Shown here: positions 5,225 to 12,661 of the stretch, one piece after another
How the letters are laid out: each line of letters starts with the position of its first letter
Numbering within the stretch: position 1 is the stretch's first letter
Assembly (NCBI GenBank): GCA_038046465.1
Contig: JBBSWB010000074.1
Location: 1 to 15,034 of the forward strand
Origin: JBBSWB01 sp038046465
GTDB lineage: Archaea > Nanobdellota > Nanobdellia > Woesearchaeales > GW2011-AR9
Length of the DNA: 15,034 nucleotides
Reading direction: 5' to 3'
Made by a program: the position numbers and the translations under genes
The notes under the pieces: generated by a model
What the model was told of the DNA's origin: nothing
What the model saw: the letters and a program-made list of their open reading frames with translations, nothing else
Database searches by the model: none

Positions 5225-7663
5225 TTAAAAATATTTTCCCAATCCGGTCTGTCGGCTGTCACAGAACAACTCTTCTTCAGCATAACCAAATACGGCCAAG
5301 ATGCTGGCTACGGCCGGAACGACCTGATGTCGAATGTAATACTCAGCATCGTAATCGGTAACTTCGTCCGGAATGCCGGCTCTTTCCCTAACTAAACCGG
5401 AACCTTTCTTAATAACATATTCTATTACTGCTCCGGGCCGGATCTCTTCTCCTCGGGCAATTAAATCCTCGGCAACTTTAATGTGGGGGCCAAAAGAATG
5501 ATATTGGGATATTTCTCGGGTAATCTGCATCTTCAAAATCAATTTGCTTAATTCGATTTTGCCGGCTTTTAATTCCTGCACAATTTTTTTAACATAAGTT
5601 AATGCTTCTTTTTCCTGGCCTTGTAACACCAAACCAAGCACTTCCGTTTGTACCTCTTTAGCTAATAGCGACCAATTTCGACGAACTGATTCAAAGCCAG
5701 TAATTTTTATTCCGCCTTTTTCCGTCAACAGCGCATATTTTTTCTTAGCGCCTTTTTCAGTGCTTTTTTGAGCAACAAAAATTCCCCGCGGAAACTGCCC
5801 TTCCATTTCTAATTCCATCTGTCCGGGTAGATTAGCGTTAACCTCGTCCATGAATCCATTAACATCGTCCATCGTTTTATTTCCTAACAATAGAAAACAG
5901 GAGTCAGTATCCGCATAAATCACTTTAAATCCTCGCTGTTCTGCTTTCTCAATCGTTTCTTTGATATAATTACGCGCATAGGCCGTGGTGGAAGCAGCGC
6001 ATTCTAAACAATACCAGCGCGCGGCATAAAATCCCAAATAACCGTAAAAACTATTGGCGAGAATTTTTAAAGCGTAGGATTGCGCTTCTAAAATAGGGAT
6101 ATTTGCTCCTTGCTGTTTAGCTTCTTTAATTTGTTTTTTCAAACCAGAACGCAACAGGATTAATTTTTCCAATAACGAAGGGATAAACTTTTTTTCTTTC
6201 TGACAGAACCAGTACTGTTCTCTTCCCGGCACGGGAGATTTATCTTTGCAGCAGGAACAACGAAACCCTTCCGGACCGATATTATGGGCGGTAATTATGG
6301 TGGGATACAAAGAACGGAAATCGAAAACAATAATATCTGAATACAATCCCGGGGTGGGCTCATACACAAAAGCTCCTTGAATGGATTCTTCCATCCGTTG
6401 CGAAACTTCTTCATTATCTGGTTTATTGGGAGCGATAACATTATATTCGATCGCCCGTTTTAAAATATAATTTTCTACCAGCCGGCTAAAACTTAATCGA
6501 ATCAAATCAAAAGTAGGCAGCCCGATTATTCCCGTGAATTCAATCATATCCGGAAGAAGCTTTTCACATAACTGGTAGGTTAACCGAGAATCGTGTAAAT
6601 TATATTCACAAAAAGTTACTAATTTATCCGGCTCATTATCCCAGACGTAGGCTAATTTATCTAAATTAACTTTATGTTTCTGGTGATTTAATAATTCTTG
6701 AGAAACTGCATCAAGGGAAAAACTTTCTGATTTGAGATTTTTTCCAAAAATATTTTTTATAAATTTAAACACATCCAAATGAGCTATCCCTTTAATTTTA
6801 GCGTCGTTATGTCTAACCGTTAGTTCTGAATAATCCATCCCCAAATCAAGAGAGATATGATATTTTTCTGCCCGAGCAAGCAGGTAGGGAAAATCAAAAC
6901 CATCCGAATAATATCCGGTAAGTATTTCTGGCTGCTGCTCTAAAATAACTTCTTTAAATCGTTTAATTAGTTCTGCTTCATCTGCTACAACTTCTAAATA
7001 ATCCAACTGATGATTAAATTTTTTCCAGGTGATAACTTTCTGGAAATTTTTTCCGTAAAAGGAAATCATTAAGATCGGATTCTTAAAAGAATTAATTTCT
7101 TTTTTAAGTGCATAAGTTTCGATATCGAAAGCCAAGATATTCCAGTTTAGTAACACTGAAGAATTATTTTGAACTACTGTTTTAGCAAGGAAGATAGGTA
7201 TACGCATACGTTCTGATTGTCCCCCTTGCTCTTTTGGTTCAGTTAAATATTCCCCAGCGGCTTCCGTCAAAGACATCGGAATAATTTTATTGTCTCTTAA
7301 GTAACGATGTACAAACAAGATGTCTTTTTCGTAACTTTTAATTCCCTGCTCCTGTAATTCCTGAGCAATCAGCGGAACTGCTTTAGGGTAATTAGTATAT
7401 ATTTTAAGAAAAGGTAACTTTTTTCCCAGCAGTTCTTTTTCTACTGCTTCACAATGGGTCACTTTAGCCGTATCGACGGCAAAATCAGTTAATTTTCGAA
7501 CTAGGGCTTCTTGGTCAACACCACCTAATAAAGCATAAAAATAAGGTTGGTAAGGATGTTTAACGACGATTTTCTGTCCGTTTTCCAGTTTGCCATATAG
7601 ATAAAAATAAGTCTGGTCCTCAACTTTGTAGTCAAAATCATACGGATAAAATTTAAGGTGCAT
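5225..7663 (-). CDS. polB: Family B replicative DNA polymerase
   Basis: Archaeal PolB, a DNA-directed DNA polymerase with 3'-5' proofreading, 812 residues (usual about 770-900). The exonuclease motifs are complete: Exo I FDIET (179-183), Exo II YYSDGFDFPYL (251-261), Exo III YNLHD (354-358). The polymerase motifs are complete too: A DFRSLYPTI (448-456), B K533-ILANSFYG, C YADTDS (583-588). A Cys-rich stretch, C469-S-C471-C472 and C487, sits after motif A where euryarchaeal enzymes have a disulfide; it could bind zinc. The protein ends in QTGLGKYF (805-812), a PCNA-interacting PIP box (Q..L..YF), which fits a processive replicase. No intein. The ATG at 7663 lies about 27 nt after a TATA box, so the mRNA should be leaderless. 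It is divergent from the oxidoreductase gene at 7759 across a 95-bp shared promoter region. Confidence 0.97.
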   Translation of the reverse strand: MHLKFYPYDFDYKVEDQTYFYLYGKLENGQKIVVKHPYQPYFYALLGGVDQEALVRKLTDFAVDTAKVTHCEAVEKELLGKKLPFLKIYTNYPKAVPLIAQELQEQGIKSYEKDILFVHRYLRDNKIIPMSLTEAAGEYLTEPKEQGGQSERMRIPIFLAKTVVQNNSSVLLNWNILAFDIETYALKKEINSFKNPILMISFYGKNFQKVITWKKFNHQLDYLEVVADEAELIKRFKEVILEQQPEILTGYYSDGFDFPYLLARAEKYHISLDLGMDYSELTVRHNDAKIKGIAHLDVFKFIKNIFGKNLKSESFSLDAVSQELLNHQKHKVNLDKLAYVWDNEPDKLVTFCEYNLHDSRLTYQLCEKLLPDMIEFTGIIGLPTFDLIRLSFSRLVENYILKRAIEYNVIAPNKPDNEEVSQRMEESIQGAFVYEPTPGLYSDIIVFDFRSLYPTIITAHNIGPEGFRCSCCKDKSPVPGREQYWFCQKEKKFIPSLLEKLILLRSGLKKQIKEAKQQGANIPILEAQSYALKILANSFYGYLGFYAARWYCLECAASTTAYARNYIKETIEKAEQRGFKVIYADTDSCFLLLGNKTMDDVNGFMDEVNANLPGQMELEMEGQFPRGIFVAQKSTEKGAKKKYALLTEKGGIKITGFESVRRNWSLLAKEVQTEVLGLVLQGQEKEALTYVKKIVQELKAGKIELSKLILKMQITREISQYHSFGPHIKVAEDLIARGEEIRPGAVIEYVIKKGSGLVRERAGIPDEVTDYDAEYYIRHQVVPAVASILAVFGYAEEELFCDSRQTGLGKYF

Positions 7664-7686
7664 TAATTGATTTTTTAGTCCGTGAT

Positions 7687-7694
7687 TATATAAA
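7687..7694 (-). promoter_or_regulatory. TATA box of polB
   Basis: Minus strand TTTATATA, centred about 27 nt before ATG 7663. No Shine-Dalgarno sequence is present, in keeping with a leaderless transcript. Confidence 0.6.
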
Positions 7695-7716
7695 GATTAT
7701 GTTCGAGATTAATTAA

Positions 7717-7753
7717 TTTTATAAAGCTAAAATCCGCTTAATTTCTGGGTGAT
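7717..7753 (+). promoter_or_regulatory. TATA box and strong Shine-Dalgarno site for the gene at 7759
   Basis: TTTTATAAA (7717-7725) would start a transcript near 7746. GGTGAT (7748-7753) is an exact complement of the usual archaeal 16S 3' end and stands 5 nt before ATG 7759. With its TATA box this gives a very short leader that carries the ribosome-binding site. Confidence 0.6.
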
Positions 7754-7758
7754 TCAAT

Positions 7759-8877
7759 ATGATCTATAATTATACTATAGTTGGTGCAGGAAAAATGGGT
7801 GAAGCGATCGCTTATCATCTGTTACAGAGCAAAGATACTAAAGAAGTTTTATTGAGAGATGTTAATTTAGGGCAAGCACAACAAACCGCAAAGAAACTTG
7901 CCGATGAGCGCGTAATCCCTTTGGGCGCACCCCCCGGAGTTCGGGATTTGGAATCTTCCCATGTGGTCTTTGGAGCAGCCAGTTATAATTTAAATTTAGC
8001 CTTAACTAAAAAAGCGATGTCCGCTAGAACTAATTTTGTGGATTTGGGCGGCAATAATACCGTCGTAGAAGAACAATTTAAATTAGATCAAAAAGCAAAA
8101 GATGAAAAAGTAATCGTTATCCCAGATTGTGGCATCGCTCCCGGAGCGGTAAGCTTGATTACTGCTTTAGGAATTGAAGAATTAGGAGAACTGCCTGATT
8201 ACGTCCGCATTCGTGTCGGCGGTTTACCGCAAAGTCCACGAGGGCTGTTAAATTACATGAAAGTCTTTTCGGTAGAAGGATTAATCAACGAATATAATGA
8301 ACCGACGGAAATATTACAAAAGGGAAAAAGAACTTTAGTAGAATCTCTTACTGGATTAGAAGAATTATATTTTGATATTCCTGGCTTGGGGCATAGCACC
8401 AGATTAGAAGCGGCTTATACTTCCGGCGGATCTTCTACTTTAACTAACACCTTTGCTGGAAAAATTAAAGAGTTGGATTATAAAACGATTAGATTTCCTG
8501 GACATTTTGAAAAAATGCACCTTCTAAAACGGATGGGCTTTTTTGATGGTGATACAAGAAAACCAACAGAAGAACAAATTACCCAGCTAATAGATTACCC
8601 GGGCAGAGATATGCTGTTGGTTAGAGTAAGTTTAGGTAATCGCAATAAACTGCTCCAATACGAACTAGTTGATTTTGATGACGGCGTACATTCAGCAATG
8701 CAAAGAACGACGGGATTTTCTGCGGCAATCATTGGACAGATGATTGCTCGAAAACAGATTATTGAACCGGGAGTTTTAATTCAAGAGAACAGTATTCCGC
8801 CAAAATTATTTTTTAATGAGTGGGCTAAATGTGGATTAGAATTAAAAGTTTTAGAATACCCAACCAAAACTAAATAA
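7759..8877 (+). CDS. Saccharopine dehydrogenase / lysine 6-dehydrogenase-family oxidoreductase
   Basis: NAD(P)-dependent oxidoreductase of 372 residues. The N-terminal Rossmann fold starts at once with the dinucleotide motif GAGKMG (9-14). The middle has the family stretches FVDLGGNN and PDCGIAPGAVSLI, then a catalytic domain including the RFPGHFEKM segment. This length and domain order fit the saccharopine dehydrogenase-like group that includes lysine 6-dehydrogenase, which oxidises L-lysine to allysine and hence piperideine-6-carboxylate. True saccharopine reductase cannot be excluded. An ornithine/lysine-type aminotransferase is encoded at 1881-3140, but it is distant and not in an operon, so a shared amino-acid pathway is only suggested. 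The start is firmly set by GGTGAT 5 nt upstream. It is convergent with the HIT operon, 20 nt between stops. Confidence 0.85.
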   Translation: MIYNYTIVGAGKMGEAIAYHLLQSKDTKEVLLRDVNLGQAQQTAKKLADERVIPLGAPPGVRDLESSHVVFGAASYNLNLALTKKAMSARTNFVDLGGNNTVVEEQFKLDQKAKDEKVIVIPDCGIAPGAVSLITALGIEELGELPDYVRIRVGGLPQSPRGLLNYMKVFSVEGLINEYNEPTEILQKGKRTLVESLTGLEELYFDIPGLGHSTRLEAAYTSGGSSTLTNTFAGKIKELDYKTIRFPGHFEKMHLLKRMGFFDGDTRKPTEEQITQLIDYPGRDMLLVRVSLGNRNKLLQYELVDFDDGVHSAMQRTTGFSAAIIGQMIARKQIIEPGVLIQENSIPPKLFFNEWAKCGLELKVLEYPTKTK

Positions 8878-8897
8878 GAATTAAAGTTAAATAAAAA

Positions 8898-9470
8898 TTA
8901 AGGCACACGCTTTAATGATTTTAGTAAATAATTATCTCCTTCTTTTTTTAATTTAATTTCTGTTTCTCCGGCAGTAGCAGTAATTACCCCTTTTTCTTCC
9001 TTTTTGCTGTTTTTATTTTTTTCTTGTTCAGATTTACTTTCATCCTTGCCGATAACTATTTTTTCTCCTTCTTCTTTTAATAAAGTATACACAAAATCAA
9101 TTTCATCTTCGGCCAAAGGTTTAGGCGGCCACTGGAAATTCAATCCATCTCCATCCCGGCGGGGAATAACTTCAATAGCAAAATGGGGGACTTTTTGTCC
9201 GGCACCCAAGCCATTCTGAATTAATAGGTTAGTTCCTTCTGCACTTAAACTATCAAACACAGCTGCTCCAACTTTCTGAGCCAGCACCACACATTTGTTT
9301 AAAATGGAATCGGGAACCATTTCTAAAATAGTAAAATGCTGTTTAGGAATTACGGTAATCTGTCCAGGAATAGCTACTAAATCTTTTAAGATGATTAGCG
9401 CATCATTATCTTCATATAAAATCTGCGCTTTATCTTTCCGTTCAATGATTTCACAATATTCGCATTTCAT
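8898..9470 (-). CDS. HIT-fold protein lacking the catalytic histidine triad (second gene of pair)
   Basis: A 190-residue HIT-superfamily protein (nucleotide-binding hydrolase/transferase fold). It starts with a CxxC pair (C3, C6; MKCEYCEII) like the zinc-binding end of Hint proteins and keeps H45 and the LIQNGLGAGQ nucleotide loop (83-92). Its triad reads H96-F-A98-I-E100-V instead of H-x-H-x-H: the nucleophilic middle His is Ala and the third is Glu. It should therefore not form the nucleotidyl-His intermediate, and may bind nucleotides without cleaving them. After the domain comes a Lys/Glu-rich linker (about 140-160) and a short beta-rich tail. It starts 2 nt after the stop of the upstream HIT gene, so the two are co-transcribed and probably translationally coupled. 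Confidence 0.85.
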   Translation of the reverse strand: MKCEYCEIIERKDKAQILYEDNDALIILKDLVAIPGQITVIPKQHFTILEMVPDSILNKCVVLAQKVGAAVFDSLSAEGTNLLIQNGLGAGQKVPHFAIEVIPRRDGDGLNFQWPPKPLAEDEIDFVYTLLKEEGEKIVIGKDESKSEQEKNKNSKKEEKGVITATAGETEIKLKKEGDNYLLKSLKRVP

Positions 9471-9472
9471 AT

Positions 9473-10360
9473 TTATTTAAACAAGCCGGCAATATCGTCT
9501 AGACTTGCTCCTGCTTCTTTTTTTATTTTACTTTTAGTTTCAATAGGTTTTTTTAGTTCTATTTTCTTTGCCGGCTCTTCCGTTGTGTTTAGTTTTGCTT
9601 TACTTTTATTTTTAAGCGGAATTCTTTTGCCGGTTACACAGGTGCACGGCTCTTTGCCAGAAGCCATTACTTCTTCTTTAGTTAAAATAACTTTTTTGTC
9701 TTCGGGAATATTTTGAGCAAAGGCACATTTTTCTTTATGATACCGTTTAGCTGCAGAACTGGTAGTAAATTTTTCTTCCTTAGGTTTTGGAAGAGGTTCT
9801 TCTTGCACCGCCACTGCCATATTTTCGTTCCGCACACCTAATAGTTCGTTTAATTTACTTTCAACTGCCCCTTTAACTTTTTCGATTATGTCTTGGGGGA
9901 TTATTCTTTCTGGAAGATCTAAAACTCCGTCGCCGCTTTTACGTGGAATTAAGTGCAAGATAAAATGCTGAGCTCGTTGTCCTGCGGCCAAACCGTTAGC
10001 GGCAAAAATAGTGGTACCATCAACATTTAAGGATTTTAACAGTACCTGTGAAAGAGCTTTAGAAACCAAAAATAAATGTTTTATTTCTTTTTCAGGAATT
10101 TGCGGCATGATCGCATAATGCGGTTTAGGCAGCAATAATAAGTGGCCTTTTGCAGCCGGATTAATATCTAAAATTACTAAACAGGATTTATCTTCGTAAA
10201 TCTGTTTGGAAGGGACTTTTCCGGAAATGATCTGGCAGAAAATACACTGCTGTTCCTGCAGTTGTTTTAATTCTTCCGGAGGCATTTTTTTAAGTTTTTC
10301 TTCTAATTCCAAACGCTGTTCTTCTGTTAATTTAGACAGGTCTGCGGGTAATTTAGCCAT
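9473..10360 (-). CDS. HIT-fold protein with Ada-like zinc-binding C-terminal module (first gene of pair)
   Basis: 295 residues in three parts. Residues 1-36 are a charged helix (EEQRLELEEKLKKM). Residues 37-175 are a HIT domain with CIFC (C39, C42) and the loop FAANGLAAGQ. The triad reads H132-F-I134-L-H136-L, so the catalytic middle His is replaced by Ile and activity is doubtful. Residues 202-243 carry YHKEKC...GKEPCTCV, with H208, C212, C239 and C241; this resembles the Ada-type zinc-binding repeat (YH..tC....A...G..PC..C) found alone or fused to nucleases and DNA-repair proteins. The Lys-rich tail ends SLDDIAGLFK, a faint PIP-like peptide. The ATG at 10360 sits about 26 nt from a TATA box, so it is leaderless. 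It leads the two-gene operon with the HIT protein at 8898. A nucleotide- or nucleic-acid-sensing role is inferred. Confidence 0.85.
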   Translation of the reverse strand: MAKLPADLSKLTEEQRLELEEKLKKMPPEELKQLQEQQCIFCQIISGKVPSKQIYEDKSCLVILDINPAAKGHLLLLPKPHYAIMPQIPEKEIKHLFLVSKALSQVLLKSLNVDGTTIFAANGLAAGQRAQHFILHLIPRKSGDGVLDLPERIIPQDIIEKVKGAVESKLNELLGVRNENMAVAVQEEPLPKPKEEKFTTSSAAKRYHKEKCAFAQNIPEDKKVILTKEEVMASGKEPCTCVTGKRIPLKNKSKAKLNTTEEPAKKIELKKPIETKSKIKKEAGASLDDIAGLFK

Positions 10361-10381
10361 ATCCTAATAGGTAACTTTAGG

Positions 10382-10390
10382 TATATAAAA
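10382..10390. promoter_or_regulatory. Two-way TATA box between the HIT operon and the candidate RNA
   Basis: Plus strand TATATAAAA; on the minus strand the box reads TTTTATATA. Its centre is about 26 nt from the HIT ATG (10360) on one side and about 26 nt from the first base of the long RNA helix (10412) on the other, so it could serve both directions. Confidence 0.5.
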
Positions 10391-10394
10391 AGTA

Positions 10395-10629
10395 TTCGTT
10401 TCAGCTCAGTAGAAAACGCCGCCGCAAGAAAAGTGAAACCCATCACTTTTCTGCGCAGAAATGAGGTCGTTGCCTCATTTCTTGCGCCTAGGCCAAGATG
10501 CTCAGTGTGAACTACGATTCTGAATGAGAATTGGTAGATGCTCCCTTTCGAGAAGGATTATAAATAGGAGCACTCACTGAGCGGCCCAGGCGACGTTTTC
10601 AAGATTTCTTACAGAGCCTTTCGTTTCAG
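10395..10629. repeat. 10-bp direct repeat bracketing the structured segment
   Basis: TTCGTTTCAG occurs at 10395-10404 and again at 10620-10629, just outside the self-complementary region on each side. It might be a target-site duplication of a small inserted element, a pair of binding sites, or chance. Confidence 0.45.
10411..10600 (+). ncRNA. Candidate structured non-coding RNA, about 190 nt, family unrecognised
   Basis: This fills most of the 305-bp gap between genes. Paired parts seen by eye: closing helix 10412-10423 with 10589-10600 (11 of 12 pairs); hairpin 10428-10451 (8 pairs, 8-nt loop); hairpin 10453-10487 (14 pairs with one bulged T); helix 10488-10494 with 10583-10589 (one mismatch), partly competing with the closing helix; helix 10500-10507 with 10575-10582 (8 pairs, perfect); inside it hairpins 10512-10537 (10 pairs) and 10539-10572 (6 pairs plus a small inner stem). 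A TATA box 26 nt upstream would start a plus-strand transcript exactly at the closing helix. It is visibly richer in G and C than the surroundings and has no ORF. It lacks the conserved cores of RNase P RNA, SRP RNA and 5S rRNA. Strand is inferred from the promoter; the other strand is possible. Confidence 0.6.
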
Positions 10630-10633
10630 AAAA

Positions 10634-10642
10634 TTTATATAA
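10634..10642 (+). promoter_or_regulatory. TATA box of the EEP-family gene
   Basis: TTTATATAA centred about 28 nt before ATG 10666, so the mRNA should be leaderless and start downstream of the structured segment. That segment is therefore not a leader or riboswitch of this gene. Confidence 0.6.
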
Positions 10643-10665
10643 TCGTATTCAAAAGAACATAAAAT

Positions 10666-11775
10666 ATGCCTAAATTAATCCAAGTTCCGGAAAAAACTTT
10701 GCGGGTTTTATCTTTAAACATGCAGTGGGGTTCCGGTCCTGAAAATAATGAACCTTTTTTTATGGGAAATAAACCCATCTCCCTAAAAGATATTGATCAT
10801 AACCTGGAAGAGATTGTGGAATTAATTGATGAAGTAAATCCGGACATTGTAGGATTACAAGAAGCCGATAAATGCTCCGGAAGAACTTATTTCATGGATC
10901 AAACTGCAGAGATTGTTAAAAAATTAGCTAAAAAAAGAGATCAACCACCATATAATTCCGTCTTTGCTAGTACCATTGATTTAGACCAAAACAAATTAGA
11001 AGAAGAAGTAGAAAAATTAATTGGAAAAGCTACTAAATTTTTAAAGATTGGCCGCTTCGAATTCGGACGTAAATTAAAAAAATTTGTTCCGTTTGTTTTA
11101 GAAAAATATAATGATGAAAGGTGTGCTTGGATTTTTAATAAATTTAATCTAGAAACCGGAAGACTGCCTCCTGAAAAAATCATATTACATTTTGGAAATG
11201 CCATTTTAGTTCGTCCTGATTATCCAATTAAAAGTATTAAACATGAATATTTTTTCCAGCCTTCCGCAATTCCAATTATGTATTTTAATATTATGAGTAG
11301 AAGGGACGAAAGAAAAAACATTGTGCGAGTTAAGATTGATTATTGCCCGGAAATTCCAGAAAAAATTCCACTTTATGTGCTGAATACCCATCTTGAAAAT
11401 TATGATGAAGATAATCGCCAAAAACAGGCCAACATTCTTTATGAACAATTAAATGAACGAAGCGGCGCCCATAAAATTGTTGCCGGAGATTTTAATGATT
11501 CCAAAATTGTTCAGCGCTTTCTTGCTCATCCTAACATGAATCATTTTAGAGAATTGATAGAACAAGAACAGAAATATACCACTTATCCCGCTTGGAAGAG
11601 TGCTCCTGATTTACTTCTCGATGCTATTTTAACTTCTAAATTTTTAACGATTAAAAATTACCAGGTTCATCCTAAAAAAGTTTCTGACCATTATGCCGTT
11701 GTAGCTGAGATCACTATTAATCAGGATTTAGTGCCAGAAAATTTATTGAAGAGAATGCTGGAACGGCCCAGATAA
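10666..11775 (+). CDS. Endonuclease/exonuclease/phosphatase (EEP) superfamily hydrolase
   Basis: Metal-dependent phosphodiesterase or phosphatase, 369 residues, with no signal peptide, so cytosolic. The EEP active-site set is complete: N18 (LSLNMQWG), E66 (VGLQEAD), GNAIL (177-181), H242 (LNTHLE), D275 and N277 (VAGDFND), and D341-H342 (VSDHYAVV). These bind Mg2+ and the scissile phosphate in relatives such as exonuclease III/AP endonucleases, DNase I-like enzymes and sphingomyelinase-like enzymes. A charged helical insertion (about 105-170) between E66 and GNAIL makes it longer than minimal family members and may set the substrate. It is not a close ExoIII match by eye, so DNA repair is only one possibility. 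It is convergent with the RNase HIII gene, 30 nt between stops. Confidence 0.88.
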   Translation: MPKLIQVPEKTLRVLSLNMQWGSGPENNEPFFMGNKPISLKDIDHNLEEIVELIDEVNPDIVGLQEADKCSGRTYFMDQTAEIVKKLAKKRDQPPYNSVFASTIDLDQNKLEEEVEKLIGKATKFLKIGRFEFGRKLKKFVPFVLEKYNDERCAWIFNKFNLETGRLPPEKIILHFGNAILVRPDYPIKSIKHEYFFQPSAIPIMYFNIMSRRDERKNIVRVKIDYCPEIPEKIPLYVLNTHLENYDEDNRQKQANILYEQLNERSGAHKIVAGDFNDSKIVQRFLAHPNMNHFRELIEQEQKYTTYPAWKSAPDLLLDAILTSKFLTIKNYQVHPKKVSDHYAVVAEITINQDLVPENLLKRMLERPR

Positions 11776-11805
11776 ATAGCCTAATCTTAAAAAATCTCAA
11801 ACCGA

Positions 11806-12606
11806 TCACAGGAATTCTTTAACATTAGAAAAATTAACTTTTACAAATTTCTTTAAATCTAATTTTCGATCTCTTAATTCGTGCAGGGCTAATTTCACAT
11901 GCGTGCTTCCCTTAGGAATCCGGAAACCGGCTTGAATACTTAAAAAGTCTAATTGTTTCAATGCTGCTGCCCGAGCTAAGATTGAAGCTGCGGCAACTTC
12001 AATATATTTAGATTCAGCTTTTTCGATTTGGATTTCACCAACCGTGCAGCCGGGATATTTATCGACGACATGTTTTCCGGGAGCAAGATAAGCTGCACAG
12101 GCGTGGTGTAATTTATTTAACATAGCAGTAATTTCTCCGTCACGATTATAATCTTCAGGAAGAAGGCTTTTTATTTCACACGGCACCATTAACTTAATTT
12201 TCTCAGCAATAAGCGGGATTTCCCGATCATCTAAAGTTTTGCTGTCAGCAACACCCAATTCCAATAATTTTTCTCTTAGTTCATCGTTTGCTTTTACTCC
12301 GGCAACAATCAAGCCCCCAAAAGTATCTCCTTTCAAGCATTCATCCGTGCCGATAATCCAGCCCGTTTCTTTTCGGAATTTTTCTTCTTTTATTTTTGTA
12401 CCGATGCCTGCTTTTTCTAATTTGGCTGCAATCTTTTCTACTGCTTCTTGGTTTCCCTGCAGCAGCAGTTTTCCGGAAGTGTATAATACTAACGTAACTT
12501 CTTTATTTTTTAAGCGAAGTTCTTCATAGATGGTTTTTATTTTTTCTGTAGAAAAACCTTTTATTTGTTTTAACTGTTCTTTTTTAACATCTTCAAAGAC
12601 GACCAT
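11806..12606 (-). CDS. rnhC: Ribonuclease HIII
   Basis: Degrades RNA in RNA:DNA hybrids. The 266-residue protein has the RNase HIII architecture: an N-terminal TBP-like substrate-binding domain (about 1-75, with VTLVLYTSGKLLLQG as its beta-hairpin), then the catalytic domain starting GTDECLKGDTFGGL (D88, E89). D182 (VVDKYPG) fits the third acidic residue. The last lies in KAESKYIEVAAASILAR, where E198 stands in place of the Asp of RNase HII, a type-III feature. RNase HIII is uncommon in archaea and is usually known from Firmicutes, so a complete copy beside RNase HII is notable. The ATG at 12606 lies about 27 nt from a TATA-like box, suggesting its own leaderless mRNA despite the adjacent RNase HII gene on the same strand (55 nt apart). 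Confidence 0.9.
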   Translation of the reverse strand: MVVFEDVKKEQLKQIKGFSTEKIKTIYEELRLKNKEVTLVLYTSGKLLLQGNQEAVEKIAAKLEKAGIGTKIKEEKFRKETGWIIGTDECLKGDTFGGLIVAGVKANDELREKLLELGVADSKTLDDREIPLIAEKIKLMVPCEIKSLLPEDYNRDGEITAMLNKLHHACAAYLAPGKHVVDKYPGCTVGEIQIEKAESKYIEVAAASILARAAALKQLDFLSIQAGFRIPKGSTHVKLALHELRDRKLDLKKFVKVNFSNVKEFL

Positions 12607-12628
12607 AAAGACCAGAATGATTTAGGAA

Positions 12629-12637
12629 TTTAAAAAA
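12629..12637 (-). promoter_or_regulatory. TATA-like box of the RNase HIII gene
   Basis: Minus strand TTTTTTAAA, centred about 27 nt before ATG 12606, in the 55-nt gap after the RNase HII stop. It suggests separate transcription of rnhC, although read-through from rnhB is also possible. Confidence 0.4.
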
Positions 12638-12661
12638 GTATCTTTAAAAGTCTCTCTGTCT

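Noticed and set aside
9004..9480. Plus-strand ORFs opposite the smaller HIT gene.
   Set aside because: Shadow frames of the HIT coding sequence with low-complexity, Ser/Phe-rich products and no start signals.
10428..10487. CRISPR or tandem-repeat array suggested by two neighbouring hairpins.
   Set aside because: The two hairpins differ in sequence and length, and there are no regularly spaced direct repeats anywhere in the window.
10411..10600. RNase P RNA, SRP RNA or 5S rRNA as the identity of the structured segment.
   Set aside because: The conserved P4 strands of RNase P RNA, the helix 8 loops of SRP RNA and the 5S core sequences were looked for on both strands and not seen.
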